Shown here: piece after piece, positions 6,326 through 12,821 of the stretch
Layout of the letters: each line of letters opens with the position of its first letter
Position numbering within the stretch: position 1 is the first letter of the stretch
Origin: a virus
IMG/VR virus record: IMGVR_UViG_3300031857_016723
Coordinates: 1-20,230 of that record
Direction: 5' to 3' (one strand)
Length of the DNA: 20,230 bases
The notes under the pieces: generated by a model
Databases searched by the model: none
Told to the model about the DNA's origin: nothing
Seen by the model: only the letters and a program-made list of their open reading frames with translations
Translations under genes and position numbers: made by a program

Positions 6326-6903
6326 GTAAGGTAATATTCTTGGACCACGATGGAGTTATTTGTTTGGCAAATAACTGGGGTACAAGATGGAAAAAACAAA
6401 GAAATGCAAGAAAAAAATTTAGTGAAGACGAAATGTCGTTACCTGTTTCTGCGCGTTTTGATAACTTTGATATAAAATCCATAAAAATTCTTAATGAAAT
6501 TGTAAAAGAAACCGGAGCTGAAATTGTTGTAACTTCAGACTGGAGAAATTGGGCAACAGTTGAGGAAATGGGTGATTATTATGACAGTCAAAAAGTGGTT
6601 AAAAAACCAATTGGGTTTACAAAATTTTTGGGAGAATGTGAATATGATAATGATTTTCCTTGGTCAAGAGAATGGGATTTAGAACAGACCAGGTCAATTG
6701 AGATTAAACAATATCTCAAAGAACATCCTGAAATTACTCATTGGGTTGCAATTGATGACTTAAATATGGGTAAAAAAATTATCAGTTATAGTATGGAATA
6801 CAATAGAGACTGGGGACTTGATAATTTTGTACATACCCCACGTAAAAGAGAGGGTATTAAACAATGTGGAATAAAAGAAAAGATACTTTCTTATCTTAAA
6901 TAA
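6322..6903 (+). CDS. HAD-like hydrolase/phosphatase (HAD_SAK-like)
   Basis: The 193-residue protein has the HAD-fold signature. FLDHDGVI contains D8 and D10 (nucleophile and acid/base), VVTSDWRNW at about 69-77 supplies the motif II Ser/Thr, and WVAIDDLNM at 141-149 supplies the acidic motif IV. A conserved S-x-WR after motif II is typical of the HAD domain found in 'Swiss Army Knife' RNA-repair proteins and related phage phosphatases. A 3'- or 5'-phosphatase acting on nucleic acid or nucleotides is plausible but not provable from sequence. It is the last gene of the 5994-6903 operon and overlaps the 49-aa gene by four bases. A strong bidirectional terminator begins at the stop. Confidence 0.85.
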   Translation: MSKVIFLDHDGVICLANNWGTRWKKQRNARKKFSEDEMSLPVSARFDNFDIKSIKILNEIVKETGAEIVVTSDWRNWATVEEMGDYYDSQKVVKKPIGFTKFLGECEYDNDFPWSREWDLEQTRSIEIKQYLKEHPEITHWVAIDDLNMGKKIISYSMEYNRDWGLDNFVHTPRKREGIKQCGIKEKILSYLK

Positions 6904-6930
6904 AAAACCCCCTTTTATAGGGGGTTTTTT
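6903..6930. terminator. Bidirectional intrinsic terminator
   Basis: AAAAAACCCCC pairs with GGGGGTTTTTT around a seven-base loop. It separates the HAD gene (plus) from the holin-like gene (minus), and a U tract follows the stem on both strands. Confidence 0.95.
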
Positions 6931-6932
6931 AT

Positions 6933-7214
6933 TTATTCAGAGTCTTCTTCTTTTTTCTTTTCTCTCCTTGCGGTAAATTTATCAATACTTGCAAGACCTA
7001 AAGTCCCGAAAGCTAACAAAGCAACAGCATCAACCAAATATCTTGCCGGTGCAACATCAACGGATGAAAAACTGTTATGATACATGGTTATACAAAGTGC
7101 AACCGAACAACCTAACCCAACTATTCTTTTTGATGATGGGTTTCCTTTTTCGTCGTTGAAAACTCCCTTCAACCACATAAAGATTTCTTTAATAAATTCT
7201 AAAATTGTTTTCAT
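6933..7214 (-). CDS. Two-helix membrane protein, holin-like
   Basis: From ATG 7214 this is a 93-residue protein. An amphipathic N-terminus (MKTILEFIKEIFMWLKGVF) is followed by GNPSSKR and a first membrane segment at about 31-45. A second segment at about 58-77 (LVDAVALLAFGTLGLASI) and a charged C-terminal tail follow. Size, topology and the charged tail fit small phage holins, but no family motif proves this and no endolysin lies next to it. An in-frame TTG at 7316 would add 34 charged residues. I reject it because that stretch is occupied by another good gene in a different frame (7231-7353), whose stop lies 16 nt before this ATG. AAAGGAA just upstream is a possible ribosome-binding site. 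Confidence 0.75.
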   Translation of the reverse strand: MKTILEFIKEIFMWLKGVFNDEKGNPSSKRIVGLGCSVALCITMYHNSFSSVDVAPARYLVDAVALLAFGTLGLASIDKFTARREKKKEEDSE

Positions 7215-7230
7215 AGTTCCTTTTTTTTCG

Positions 7231-7353
7231 TTATCTACCTTGACCTCGGTAGGATTTTGGTCTTTGTTCCTTAGGTCCGTATTTTCTTTTAGGTTTTCCC
7301 TCTTTTTTTTTTCCAAAGGTCTCCTTTGAGCCTTGAGCGGTTGATTTTGCCAT
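7231..7353 (-). CDS. 40-aa highly basic peptide, unknown
   Basis: ATG at 7353 to TAA at 7233-7231 encodes 40 residues, MAKSTAQGSKETFGKKKEGK followed by PKRKYGPKEQ and RPKSYRGQGR. It is rich in Lys, Arg and Gly and ends in a compact basic tail, consistent with a disordered nucleic-acid-binding peptide. The sequence pattern (TFGKKKEGK, YRGQGR) looks conserved-protein-like and not random; I believe similar peptides occur in large Bacteroidota phages, but I cannot verify that here. It is followed after 16 nt by the holin-like gene on the same strand. ATATTTAT lies 41 nt upstream of the start. Confidence 0.7.
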   Translation of the reverse strand: MAKSTAQGSKETFGKKKEGKPKRKYGPKEQRPKSYRGQGR

Positions 7354-7394
7354 AATGCTTTACTTTATTTTGTTTTTATTTATATTGTTCAATT

Positions 7395-7402
7395 ATAAAT
7401 AT
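7395..7402 (-). promoter_or_regulatory. ATATTTAT motif upstream of the basic peptide gene
   Basis: ATATTTAT on the minus strand, 41 nt before the start at 7353. The spacing is longer than at the other copies of this motif. Confidence 0.35.
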
Positions 7403-7411
7403 CACAAAAAC

Positions 7412-7443
7412 AAAAAAGGGGACAGTAGCGAACTTCCCCTTTT
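7412..7443 (-). terminator. Intrinsic terminator of the 7491-8006 gene
   Basis: On the minus strand AAAAGGGGA pairs with TCCCCTTTT around a 12-base loop and is followed by a T-rich tract (complement of the A run at 7405-7417). It lies about 50 nt beyond the stop at 7491. Confidence 0.8.
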
Positions 7444-7490
7444 CCTGTTACCATAACTGATAACGGTCCTAAAAGTCCTCGTATAGAGGG

Positions 7491-8006
7491 TTATTTTTCC
7501 TTAATAAGATTTATACATCTTTTAAGATATTCTTTAGCTCTAGGTGATGGTGTATATTCATCATCCTTTGACTGTAATGCTAGTACTCTTTCAATATCTT
7601 TAACTAATTCAGTACCATGTTCATTTTCTTTATAAAGTTCAATTACTTTATCCATGGCACGATGACATTCACTTGAAGTTTCATCAAAATAATGTTTGTT
7701 TCTGAATTTGTTCAAATGATTCATCATTTCATAAGATAAATGTGCCCCACCATCAGAAACGTCTTTAAATAACCTTAAATTATTTAAAATACCTATAGTA
7801 TCCACCATTGAATTAACACCTCCTCCTCTTTTCATTACTCCTGGAGTGTAATGTACGTAATCATCCGATTTACCTACAATTTCATCTAATGAGATGGTAT
7901 TGTTAGATAAACACATAGGTTTTTTTTCTTTTGATTCAATCTCAGTTTCCTCAAGAATTCTTTTTCTAATAATTTCTCTGAGTTTTGATTCGTTTATTTT
8001 TTTCAT
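7491..8006 (-). CDS. Unknown helical protein with INESK/ILEE leader (171 aa)
   Basis: The first 20 residues (MKKINESKLREIIRKRILEE) form a basic amphipathic helix ending in I-L-E-E. The INESK part recurs inside the large protein at 16148-17863. The rest appears mostly helical, with a short GGG linker near residue 62, a CHRAMDKVIELY helix and a basic C-terminal helix. No known domain is recognised. ATATTTAT lies 19 nt upstream on the minus strand and GGAG about 14 nt upstream. I group it with the candidate virion/cargo proteins whose N-termini contain an [I/L]xE site, but this rests on shared leader and promoter motifs and not on homology to a known structural protein. Confidence 0.85.
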   Translation of the reverse strand: MKKINESKLREIIRKRILEETEIESKEKKPMCLSNNTISLDEIVGKSDDYVHYTPGVMKRGGGVNSMVDTIGILNNLRLFKDVSDGGAHLSYEMMNHLNKFRNKHYFDETSSECHRAMDKVIELYKENEHGTELVKDIERVLALQSKDDEYTPSPRAKEYLKRCINLIKEK

Positions 8007-8025
8007 AATGAGTTTCTTTTCTCCA

Positions 8026-8033
8026 ATAAATAT
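8026..8033 (-). promoter_or_regulatory. ATATTTAT motif upstream of the 7491-8006 gene
   Basis: ATATTTAT in the sense (minus) orientation, 19 nt before the ATG at 8006. Confidence 0.5.
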
Positions 8034-8118
8034 ATGTTTAAATAGAATTATTTGTATTATATAGTATTTATAAATTATTAGGTTATAACCATAAATTTTA
8101 ATTTTTACAACATGGAAG

Positions 8119-8340
8119 ATGGAGATAGTGAAAAGAACATGGAGGAGAATTTTCTTGGAGAACGTTTATGTAAAGCTACTTATGATGGGGATGTTTTTCA
8201 ACCCATTTGGATTCGACGCAATACAATATTCACTAATGTCACTAACCGGGAGTTTGTGGAAAGCAAACTTGGTTTTATACTCGCTATCGGGACTTTGCTT
8301 TGGGTCGGCTTTATTATTGAGAAAATTCTGTAAAATATAA
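8119..8340 (+). CDS. Small membrane protein (73 aa), unknown; reading frame uncertain
   Basis: Two overlapping frames of equal length are open here: 8112-8333 and 8119-8340. I prefer 8119. Its product has a basic N-terminus, a first hydrophobic segment (about residues 15-28), the compact motif NPFGFDA, then TGSLW and a second membrane segment (about 52-68). This reads like a conserved two-helix phage protein. The competing frame has a polar N-terminus and a single C-terminal hydrophobic segment, and it uses CGA, CGC and CGG arginine codons that look rare elsewhere in the window. In its favour, it uses T-ending codons more often, and a TAATTTTT box ends five bases before its ATG. No function can be given in either frame. 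Confidence 0.55.
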   Translation: MEIVKRTWRRIFLENVYVKLLMMGMFFNPFGFDAIQYSLMSLTGSLWKANLVLYSLSGLCFGSALLLRKFCKI

Positions 8341-8341
8341 A

Positions 8342-8349
8342 ATATTTAT
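8342..8349 (+). promoter_or_regulatory. ATATTTAT motif upstream of the 8364 gene
   Basis: ATATTTAT ends 14 nt before the ATG at 8364. Confidence 0.5.
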
Positions 8350-8363
8350 CATAAAGTCAGGTT

Positions 8364-8990
8364 ATGTCAAAAAATATAGAGTCAATTGTAAATAAAATAG
8401 TTAATGAGGTTAAAAATCCTCCTATGAAATTGACTGAGGATACAAAAGTATCTAAAGAATTACAATATCATTTAGATAACAAATTGTCACTTTCTGAAAA
8501 TGTGTTCAGAATATATTCTGATAAATTTTTCTCATTAATTAATGAGGTTAGATGGTTATATGATAATGATAAAATCAGATTAAATGAAGATGACATTTGG
8601 ATTGTTGAATCTGATTTAGGTAAAAAGGTTATTCTTGAGAATGACCAAGAGGTTTATCTTGATGCCCCGATATATGAGGAAGATTTATGGGAAATTATTT
8701 CTGAAGCTAAGCACAGAGGTAAAAACGTTAAATTAAATAGTCCATTTAGAACACCAGGTGGTCCTAAAAAATTCGCGGTATATGTTAAATCACCAAGTGG
8801 TAATATCAAAAAAGTAACTTTTGGGGACCCGAATTTACGTGTTAGAAATGCAAATAAAGGAGCTGCTAAATCATTCAGAGCTCGTCACAAATGTGACCAA
8901 AAGACAGACAGAACAAAGGCGGGATATTGGAGTTGTAATGTCTCTAGGTATAGAAAAAAGTTAGGTCTTAAATCAAGTAGAAGTTGGTAA
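8364..8990 (+). CDS. Phage protein with C-terminal SFRARH-C zinc-binding-like domain
   Basis: The 208-residue protein has an acidic N-terminal region with [I/L]xE-type sites (IVNE, LTED, LSEN) and an acidic middle. The basic C-terminal domain at about 105-208 contains KKFAVYVKSPSGNIKKVTFGDP, then SFRARHKC at 170-177, and AGYWSC at 186-191. The conserved His175, Cys177 and Cys191 suggest metal binding. This C-terminal domain recurs in many tailed phages, often attached to virion assembly or scaffold proteins; its exact role is not established. The next gene follows after a single base, so the two are co-transcribed. The gene starts behind an ATATTTAT motif. Confidence 0.85.
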   Translation: MSKNIESIVNKIVNEVKNPPMKLTEDTKVSKELQYHLDNKLSLSENVFRIYSDKFFSLINEVRWLYDNDKIRLNEDDIWIVESDLGKKVILENDQEVYLDAPIYEEDLWEIISEAKHRGKNVKLNSPFRTPGGPKKFAVYVKSPSGNIKKVTFGDPNLRVRNANKGAAKSFRARHKCDQKTDRTKAGYWSCNVSRYRKKLGLKSSRSW

Positions 8991-8991
8991 T

Positions 8992-9261
8992 ATGGAAACT
9001 CTTCCATTCAACGAAAATATAAATGGTAATGTTAGGACCAGAGTTTTTTCAGAATTAGTTGATGATTCTGAATTAAAATGGCACGTAGATAATGAGGATA
9101 GGGTTGTTAAATCTCTACATGAAACAGATTGGATGATTCAGTTTGATGATGAACTACCTGAAGTATTAGAAGAAGGTAAAGAATTTTTTATACCTAAAGG
9201 TTTATATCATAGAGTTATAAAAGGAAATGGAGACCTTAAAGTCTCCATTAAATTTGTGTAA
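8992..9261 (+). CDS. Small cupin-like phage protein (89 aa)
   Basis: The 89-residue protein has a compact beta-rich pattern. WHVDNEDRVV at about 30-39, WMIQFDDELPEVLEEG at about 47-62, and FFIPKGLYHRVIKG at about 65-78 give the G-x-x-[FY]-x-IP-x(4)-H order of a cupin second motif. Short single-domain proteins of this form occur in tailed phages. The WH-x-D and YHR residues could bind a metal, but the family's role is unknown to me. It begins one base after the preceding stop, and its own stop abuts the convergent guaB-like gene with no space and no terminator hairpin between them. Confidence 0.75.
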   Translation: METLPFNENINGNVRTRVFSELVDDSELKWHVDNEDRVVKSLHETDWMIQFDDELPEVLEEGKEFFIPKGLYHRVIKGNGDLKVSIKFV

Positions 9262-10272
9262 TTATTTATCAAATCTACGTAAAGCATTTTCTGTGATAAA
9301 AACATATTCAGATTCTCTAAAATCATCCAAATATCTTGAATTAGTATATGACATCGCTGACTTTAAATAGTCTTTAAAGTTAGTTACCCATTGAGATAAT
9401 CGGTATTCAACTTTGTTAGTCCTATGAACTCCCTCTGAAGTTTTTAAAACCCCCTTACCCCACTTTCTTTGAACCGCTTTGGTACTCATACCTCGGAACT
9501 CTTTGTAGAAATATTTTCTCATTTTAGGGAATTTTTCCCATATTTTAACACCTAAATCCTGCGAAATTTTTATTTTGTTAAATAACTTAATATCAGAACA
9601 GGATTCCAATGTTTTATTTAACATCCCACCCAACATCACATAATCCGCACCTAACGCAATTGCTTTAATTATTTCATCGTAATTTTTAAAACCACCATCA
9701 GCGATTATTTTAGTATTATATCCATTTTCTTTTTTTATAGTAAAGCATTCATTGATTAATGATGCCATGGGGTAATGAACCCCTGTGTTTGCAGAAGTTA
9801 GACACCCACTACCACCACCAATTCCTACGCGAATATACCCAACCCCTAACTTTGCAAATTTTTCATAAGTCTTAGGGTTTGCGATGTTTCCAACCATTAA
9901 ATTTTTACCACTATTGGTTTTTAAAAATGTTTCACAGATTGAGTATAGTTTTTCCATATGGCCATTTGCAATATCAACTAAGATATATTCATTCCCATTA
10001 TAACCAAATTCAACCATTAGCTCAAATTCTTCTAATGAAACCGATTTAAAATGGTCATCTCTATTGGGAGTTACACCTCTGGGTAAACAAACCATAAACC
10101 CCAAATCATCAAATAATTCAGAATTACTTTGATTGATAACGGTATCCATTGGTGAAACCACTAAAGGTAGATATCCATTATCCGTATAAACACTTATTTC
10201 ACTTCTTGACCTAATAGAAGATAATGTTTCAGGAACTAACGTAATGTCTTTAAAATCAAATTTTTTATTCAT
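9262..10272 (-). CDS. IMP dehydrogenase/GMP reductase family protein
   Basis: The 336-residue TIM-barrel enzyme has the purine-binding C-loop GIGGGSGCLTSANTGV, with catalytic Cys157 and Thr159. Downstream come IIADGGFKNYDEIIKAIALGADYVMLG (substrate phosphate site) and FRGMSTKAVQRK with a following SEG (flap region). There is no CBS-domain insertion. IMPDH oxidises IMP to XMP towards GTP; GMPR reduces GMP to IMP. Length, the missing CBS domains and RGMS-x-x-A-x-x-K lean toward the GMPR-like side, but the two cannot be separated safely here. The C-loop differs from the usual GPGSxCTT: the Pro is Gly and CTT is CLT. It would let the phage shift the infected cell's guanine nucleotide balance. It is convergent with the cupin gene, sharing no bases. 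Confidence 0.92.
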   Translation of the reverse strand: MNKKFDFKDITLVPETLSSIRSRSEISVYTDNGYLPLVVSPMDTVINQSNSELFDDLGFMVCLPRGVTPNRDDHFKSVSLEEFELMVEFGYNGNEYILVDIANGHMEKLYSICETFLKTNSGKNLMVGNIANPKTYEKFAKLGVGYIRVGIGGGSGCLTSANTGVHYPMASLINECFTIKKENGYNTKIIADGGFKNYDEIIKAIALGADYVMLGGMLNKTLESCSDIKLFNKIKISQDLGVKIWEKFPKMRKYFYKEFRGMSTKAVQRKWGKGVLKTSEGVHRTNKVEYRLSQWVTNFKDYLKSAMSYTNSRYLDDFRESEYVFITENALRRFDK

Positions 10273-10323
10273 ATTGTTGGTTTAACACTTAATTATAGAC
10301 AAAAAATTAAACAAGGTCAAAGT

Positions 10324-10331
10324 ATATTTAT
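10324..10331 (+). promoter_or_regulatory. ATATTTAT motif abutting the 10336 start
   Basis: ATATTTAT ends four bases before the ATG at 10336, so a transcript from it would be leaderless or nearly so. Confidence 0.45.
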
Positions 10332-10335
10332 TAGT

Positions 10336-11307
10336 ATGTTAAATGAAAAACAAATAGATAGGATTAACCGTTTATTAGAAAAAGAAACTTTTAATTTTAA
10401 CGATGATTTTTTTGGTTACGAGTCTAAGAATTCGGACGTTGATTTTAAAATACAAATATTAGGGTATAGACCAATGATTTCTGTTGGTACGGAATATCCT
10501 TATATTAGAATTAAATTAATTTTTACTGAGTTTAAAGATTCCATTACCCAATTTGTATTTGGAAAATTGTCTAAATTTGGACTCAAAGAACTTACTAAAT
10601 CATTTAACGAAAATCTTTATTTTTTTAGACAAAAAATCAGTGAACAAATTATTGATATACTGAAATTTTTTGACCCGAAAAATGCCGAACATATAGTAAT
10701 TGATGAGATTGAAATTAAACATAATTTTGATGATGAGGTTATAACCGAACAAAAAAAGTCCAGACAATCAACTAGACAGGTGGTAAGAGATATCGTTAAT
10801 ATATTAAAAACAAAAACTGAAGGTATATTTTTATTACCTGAAGATGAGTTTTATGAGTTTAAAAACTACCCTACTTCATTTTCGGTTGAGGTTGATATTG
10901 AACACGATAATAGTAAAAAAGGATATAGTATAAATGCGGATTACGATACTGATGATGATATAGTTACGGTTACAATAATATGTAACCCAAAAACATTATC
11001 AAAAGACTTATATGACATGGTTGGAGAATTGAATGAAATAATAACTCATGAATTACAACATGGAATACAGTCGTCTAAGGGAGAATTGGATGACTATGAA
11101 CCTAGATGGGAAAGTAATTTAGATTATTATTTACAACCTCACGAAATTGAAGCCCAAATTAAAGGATTTAGAAGAATATCAAACTTAACTAAAACTCCGT
11201 TTAAAAAAGTTGTTAAAAATTGGTTTAAAACTCACGAAGATTTTCACAATCTAACACCCGAAGAAGAAGAAATAATAATTAATAAATTAATTGAGATTAA
11301 CTCTTAA
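10336..11307 (+). CDS. Two-domain protein with C-terminal HExxH zinc metallopeptidase-like domain
   Basis: The 323-residue protein starts with a helical leader (MLNEKQIDRINRLLEKE) and an unrecognised alpha/beta N-terminal domain to about residue 130. A polar linker with VITEQKKSRQS follows. The C-terminal domain carries IITHELQHGIQS, giving a zinc-site HExxH at His238-Glu239-x-x-His242. PHEIEAQIKG follows at 268-277, where His269, Glu270 or Glu272 could be the third ligand. The arrangement resembles small phage metallopeptidases, but no family can be named. In a virion setting it could process a structural protein or degrade a host component (inference). It ends 11 bp inside the convergent gene 11297-11926. 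Confidence 0.85.
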   Translation: MLNEKQIDRINRLLEKETFNFNDDFFGYESKNSDVDFKIQILGYRPMISVGTEYPYIRIKLIFTEFKDSITQFVFGKLSKFGLKELTKSFNENLYFFRQKISEQIIDILKFFDPKNAEHIVIDEIEIKHNFDDEVITEQKKSRQSTRQVVRDIVNILKTKTEGIFLLPEDEFYEFKNYPTSFSVEVDIEHDNSKKGYSINADYDTDDDIVTVTIICNPKTLSKDLYDMVGELNEIITHELQHGIQSSKGELDDYEPRWESNLDYYLQPHEIEAQIKGFRRISNLTKTPFKKVVKNWFKTHEDFHNLTPEEEEIIINKLIEINS

Positions 11308-11926
11308 ATCTTCTTAAAATTTTTGTAACAATTTCTTTAATCATATTACCTGAAATTGTTAATAGACCAAACCCAGCTAATCTAGCGGAAATTTCTTTAA
11401 TATCGTTTTGATTAAATTGTTCACTTTGAGCCATTTGAAATAACATGGGGATAAGAGGTAATATAAATGTGTAACTCATTATATTAGTTACCTTGTGTAA
11501 GGTTAAATTTAAACTAGAAATAAAATCAATAAAAGTGTCTCTAAACTCTCTACTTTTACTAACTGCAGATGTAAAAACTTCACTTAAACCTTTTTCATTA
11601 ATTGTAGAAACAATTTTTTTAATAAATTTTTTATTATCTAAATAATATATTGAGATAATACCAGTTAAAATTAAACTTAAATCACTTTCACTTAAATTTG
11701 GATTTTCACCTTTAATATAATCATTTAAAGGTCCTACAAATCCACCGATACTTGCCCCCCAAGTAATAAGAAACTCAAGATTCATACCCATTTGTTTGGA
11801 CGAATCTTTTATAATATTTTTTACAAATTCATAGTTGTGTTTAACAATCCCTGTAAATTGATTTATTGAGGACTCAACTAAAATTTGTTTTTTTTGGTGT
11901 TCGTTAATTAAAACAGTTATGTTCAT
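11297..11926 (-). CDS. Unknown helical/membrane-associated phage protein (209 aa)
   Basis: The protein has a short N-terminal leader with LINEH and ILVES and is predicted to be almost wholly helical. Hydrophobic stretches occur around residues 52-66 (FLITWGASIGGFVGP), 84-95 (LILTGIISIYYL), 148-166 (IMSYTFILPLIPMLFQMAQ) and 185-197. The GASIGGFVGPLNDYI and YTFILPLIP segments look like conserved blocks of a phage family whose function I do not know. Membrane insertion or pore formation during lysis or DNA entry would fit the hydrophobicity, without proof. A TATTTAT element lies about 7 nt upstream on the minus strand, back to back with the motif of the divergent gene at 11957. Confidence 0.82.
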   Translation of the reverse strand: MNITVLINEHQKKQILVESSINQFTGIVKHNYEFVKNIIKDSSKQMGMNLEFLITWGASIGGFVGPLNDYIKGENPNLSESDLSLILTGIISIYYLDNKKFIKKIVSTINEKGLSEVFTSAVSKSREFRDTFIDFISSLNLTLHKVTNIMSYTFILPLIPMLFQMAQSEQFNQNDIKEISARLAGFGLLTISGNMIKEIVTKILRRFKS

Positions 11927-11933
11927 ATAATAT

Positions 11934-11941
11934 ATAAATAC
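11934..11941 (-). promoter_or_regulatory. GTATTTAT variant motif (divergent pair, left)
   Basis: On the minus strand GTATTTAT, seven of eight against ATATTTAT, lies 7 nt before the start at 11926. Confidence 0.35.
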
Positions 11942-11947
11942 TCTTAT

Positions 11948-11955
11948 ATATTTAT
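11948..11955 (+). promoter_or_regulatory. ATATTTAT motif (divergent pair, right)
   Basis: ATATTTAT ends one base before the ATG at 11957 and 16 bases before the in-frame ATG at 11972. The latter spacing equals that seen at 13384. Confidence 0.45.
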
Positions 11956-11956
11956 T

Positions 11957-12544
11957 ATGAAAACAGTTTTTATGATTAAGCAGGAATTAAATGTTGGTGA
12001 TAGAGTTAAACTTCTTTATATGGATGGTGAAACTTCTATTGAGCCAGGAACTGAGGGGACTGTTGTAAAATCCCTTGTGTTATTTGGTACCAAACAATAT
12101 GCAGTTAAGTGGGACAATGGTAGTGAATTAGATTTGATATCATCCGTAGATGCTTGGAAAAAGATAGAACCTAAAAAACTTGATGAAGCCTTTAACGAAG
12201 ACCCGTTCTATCAAAACATAGATACCTTTAGATTTTTTAAAATGAAATTCTTCCAAGAGTTTCTAAAAAAACTTAGAGAATGTGGTGTTACCAATATGTT
12301 CGGAGCAGCTCCATATCTTTACATGGGAAGACAACGAATGGAAGTTGATTTCAATTACAATAATGTAGAAAATGAAATTTGTGATGAGGTATTAGAAATG
12401 GCGGACCAAGCGCAATCAGAAATGATAAATGGTGTTATTAAATACATGAATGAAAATAATAGAGAAATTGAAATAGAAAAGGTTAATAGAAACGTTCAAA
12501 AATTTGCAACCTCTATAGTGGTTCTGTATATGAATTTATATTAA
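11957..12544 (+). CDS. KOW/SH3-like domain protein (195 aa), unknown
   Basis: The N-terminal 75 residues contain NVGDRVKLLYMDG, PGTEGTVVKS and YAVKWDNGSELDLISSVDAWKK, the pattern of a small beta-barrel (KOW/SH3-like) domain. Many phages carry a G-T-x-G-T-V with V-x-WD-x-G-S domain of this kind; its binding partner is unknown. The C-terminal part is acidic and helical and carries no motif I recognise. The start may be the ATG at 11972 (residue 6), because ATATTTAT at 11948-11955 abuts the first ATG while the second fits the spacing of other genes in this class. The 3' end overlaps the convergent gene 12513-12821 by 32 bp. Confidence 0.85.
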   Translation: MKTVFMIKQELNVGDRVKLLYMDGETSIEPGTEGTVVKSLVLFGTKQYAVKWDNGSELDLISSVDAWKKIEPKKLDEAFNEDPFYQNIDTFRFFKMKFFQEFLKKLRECGVTNMFGAAPYLYMGRQRMEVDFNYNNVENEICDEVLEMADQAQSEMINGVIKYMNENNREIEIEKVNRNVQKFATSIVVLYMNLY

Positions 12545-12821
12545 ATTCAAACCCACTATCAGTTTGTATTGGAGTTACAGATAAATCCAAGAATACTGGA
12601 TTCCTTTCTCCAAAATACCCACCAATAATATTGTAATCATAAAATTCTTCAGCTTCTTCATATGTCATACCATCTCTTTTTTGGAGAATATCCAAAATCT
12701 TAGATTTAGAATACAGTATTCTATTTCCATTACCGAATTCTTCTACAATCCCAACAATTGCGGTTTCAAGACCGTCTAATAAAATGGAACCTTCGGCATA
12801 TTCGTCTAAATCAACTTTCAT
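12513..12821 (-). CDS. Conserved phage hypothetical protein (102 aa)
   Basis: The central block is very phage-like: AIVGIVEEFGNGNRILYSKS, KILDILQKRDGMTYEEAEEFYDYNII and GGYFGE. I believe this belongs to a hypothetical family widespread in T4-like and other large phages (motif EEFGNG-x-RILY then RDGMT-x-EEA-x-E). No catalytic motif is apparent and the role is unknown. Its ATG overlaps the stop of the RmlC gene by four bases (12818-12821), so the two form a translationally coupled pair on the minus strand. Its 3' end overlaps the convergent gene at 12544. Confidence 0.88.
   Translation of the reverse strand: MKVDLDEYAEGSILLDGLETAIVGIVEEFGNGNRILYSKSKILDILQKRDGMTYEEAEEFYDYNIIGGYFGERNPVFLDLSVTPIQTDSGFEFNINSYTEPL

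Noticed and set aside
7215-7316. TTG-initiated 34-residue N-terminal extension of the holin-like protein
   Set aside because: The stretch is better explained by the overlapping 40-aa basic peptide gene, and the ATG at 7214 gives a normal start.
8081-8090. GGTTATAACC perfect palindrome
   Set aside because: It is only ten bases long in AT-rich DNA and no second copy was noticed, so an operator is not supported.
10321-10335. T4-type late promoter TATAAATA
   Set aside because: The recurring element reads ATATTTAT in the sense direction, the reverse complement of the T4 core, so equating the two is not justified.
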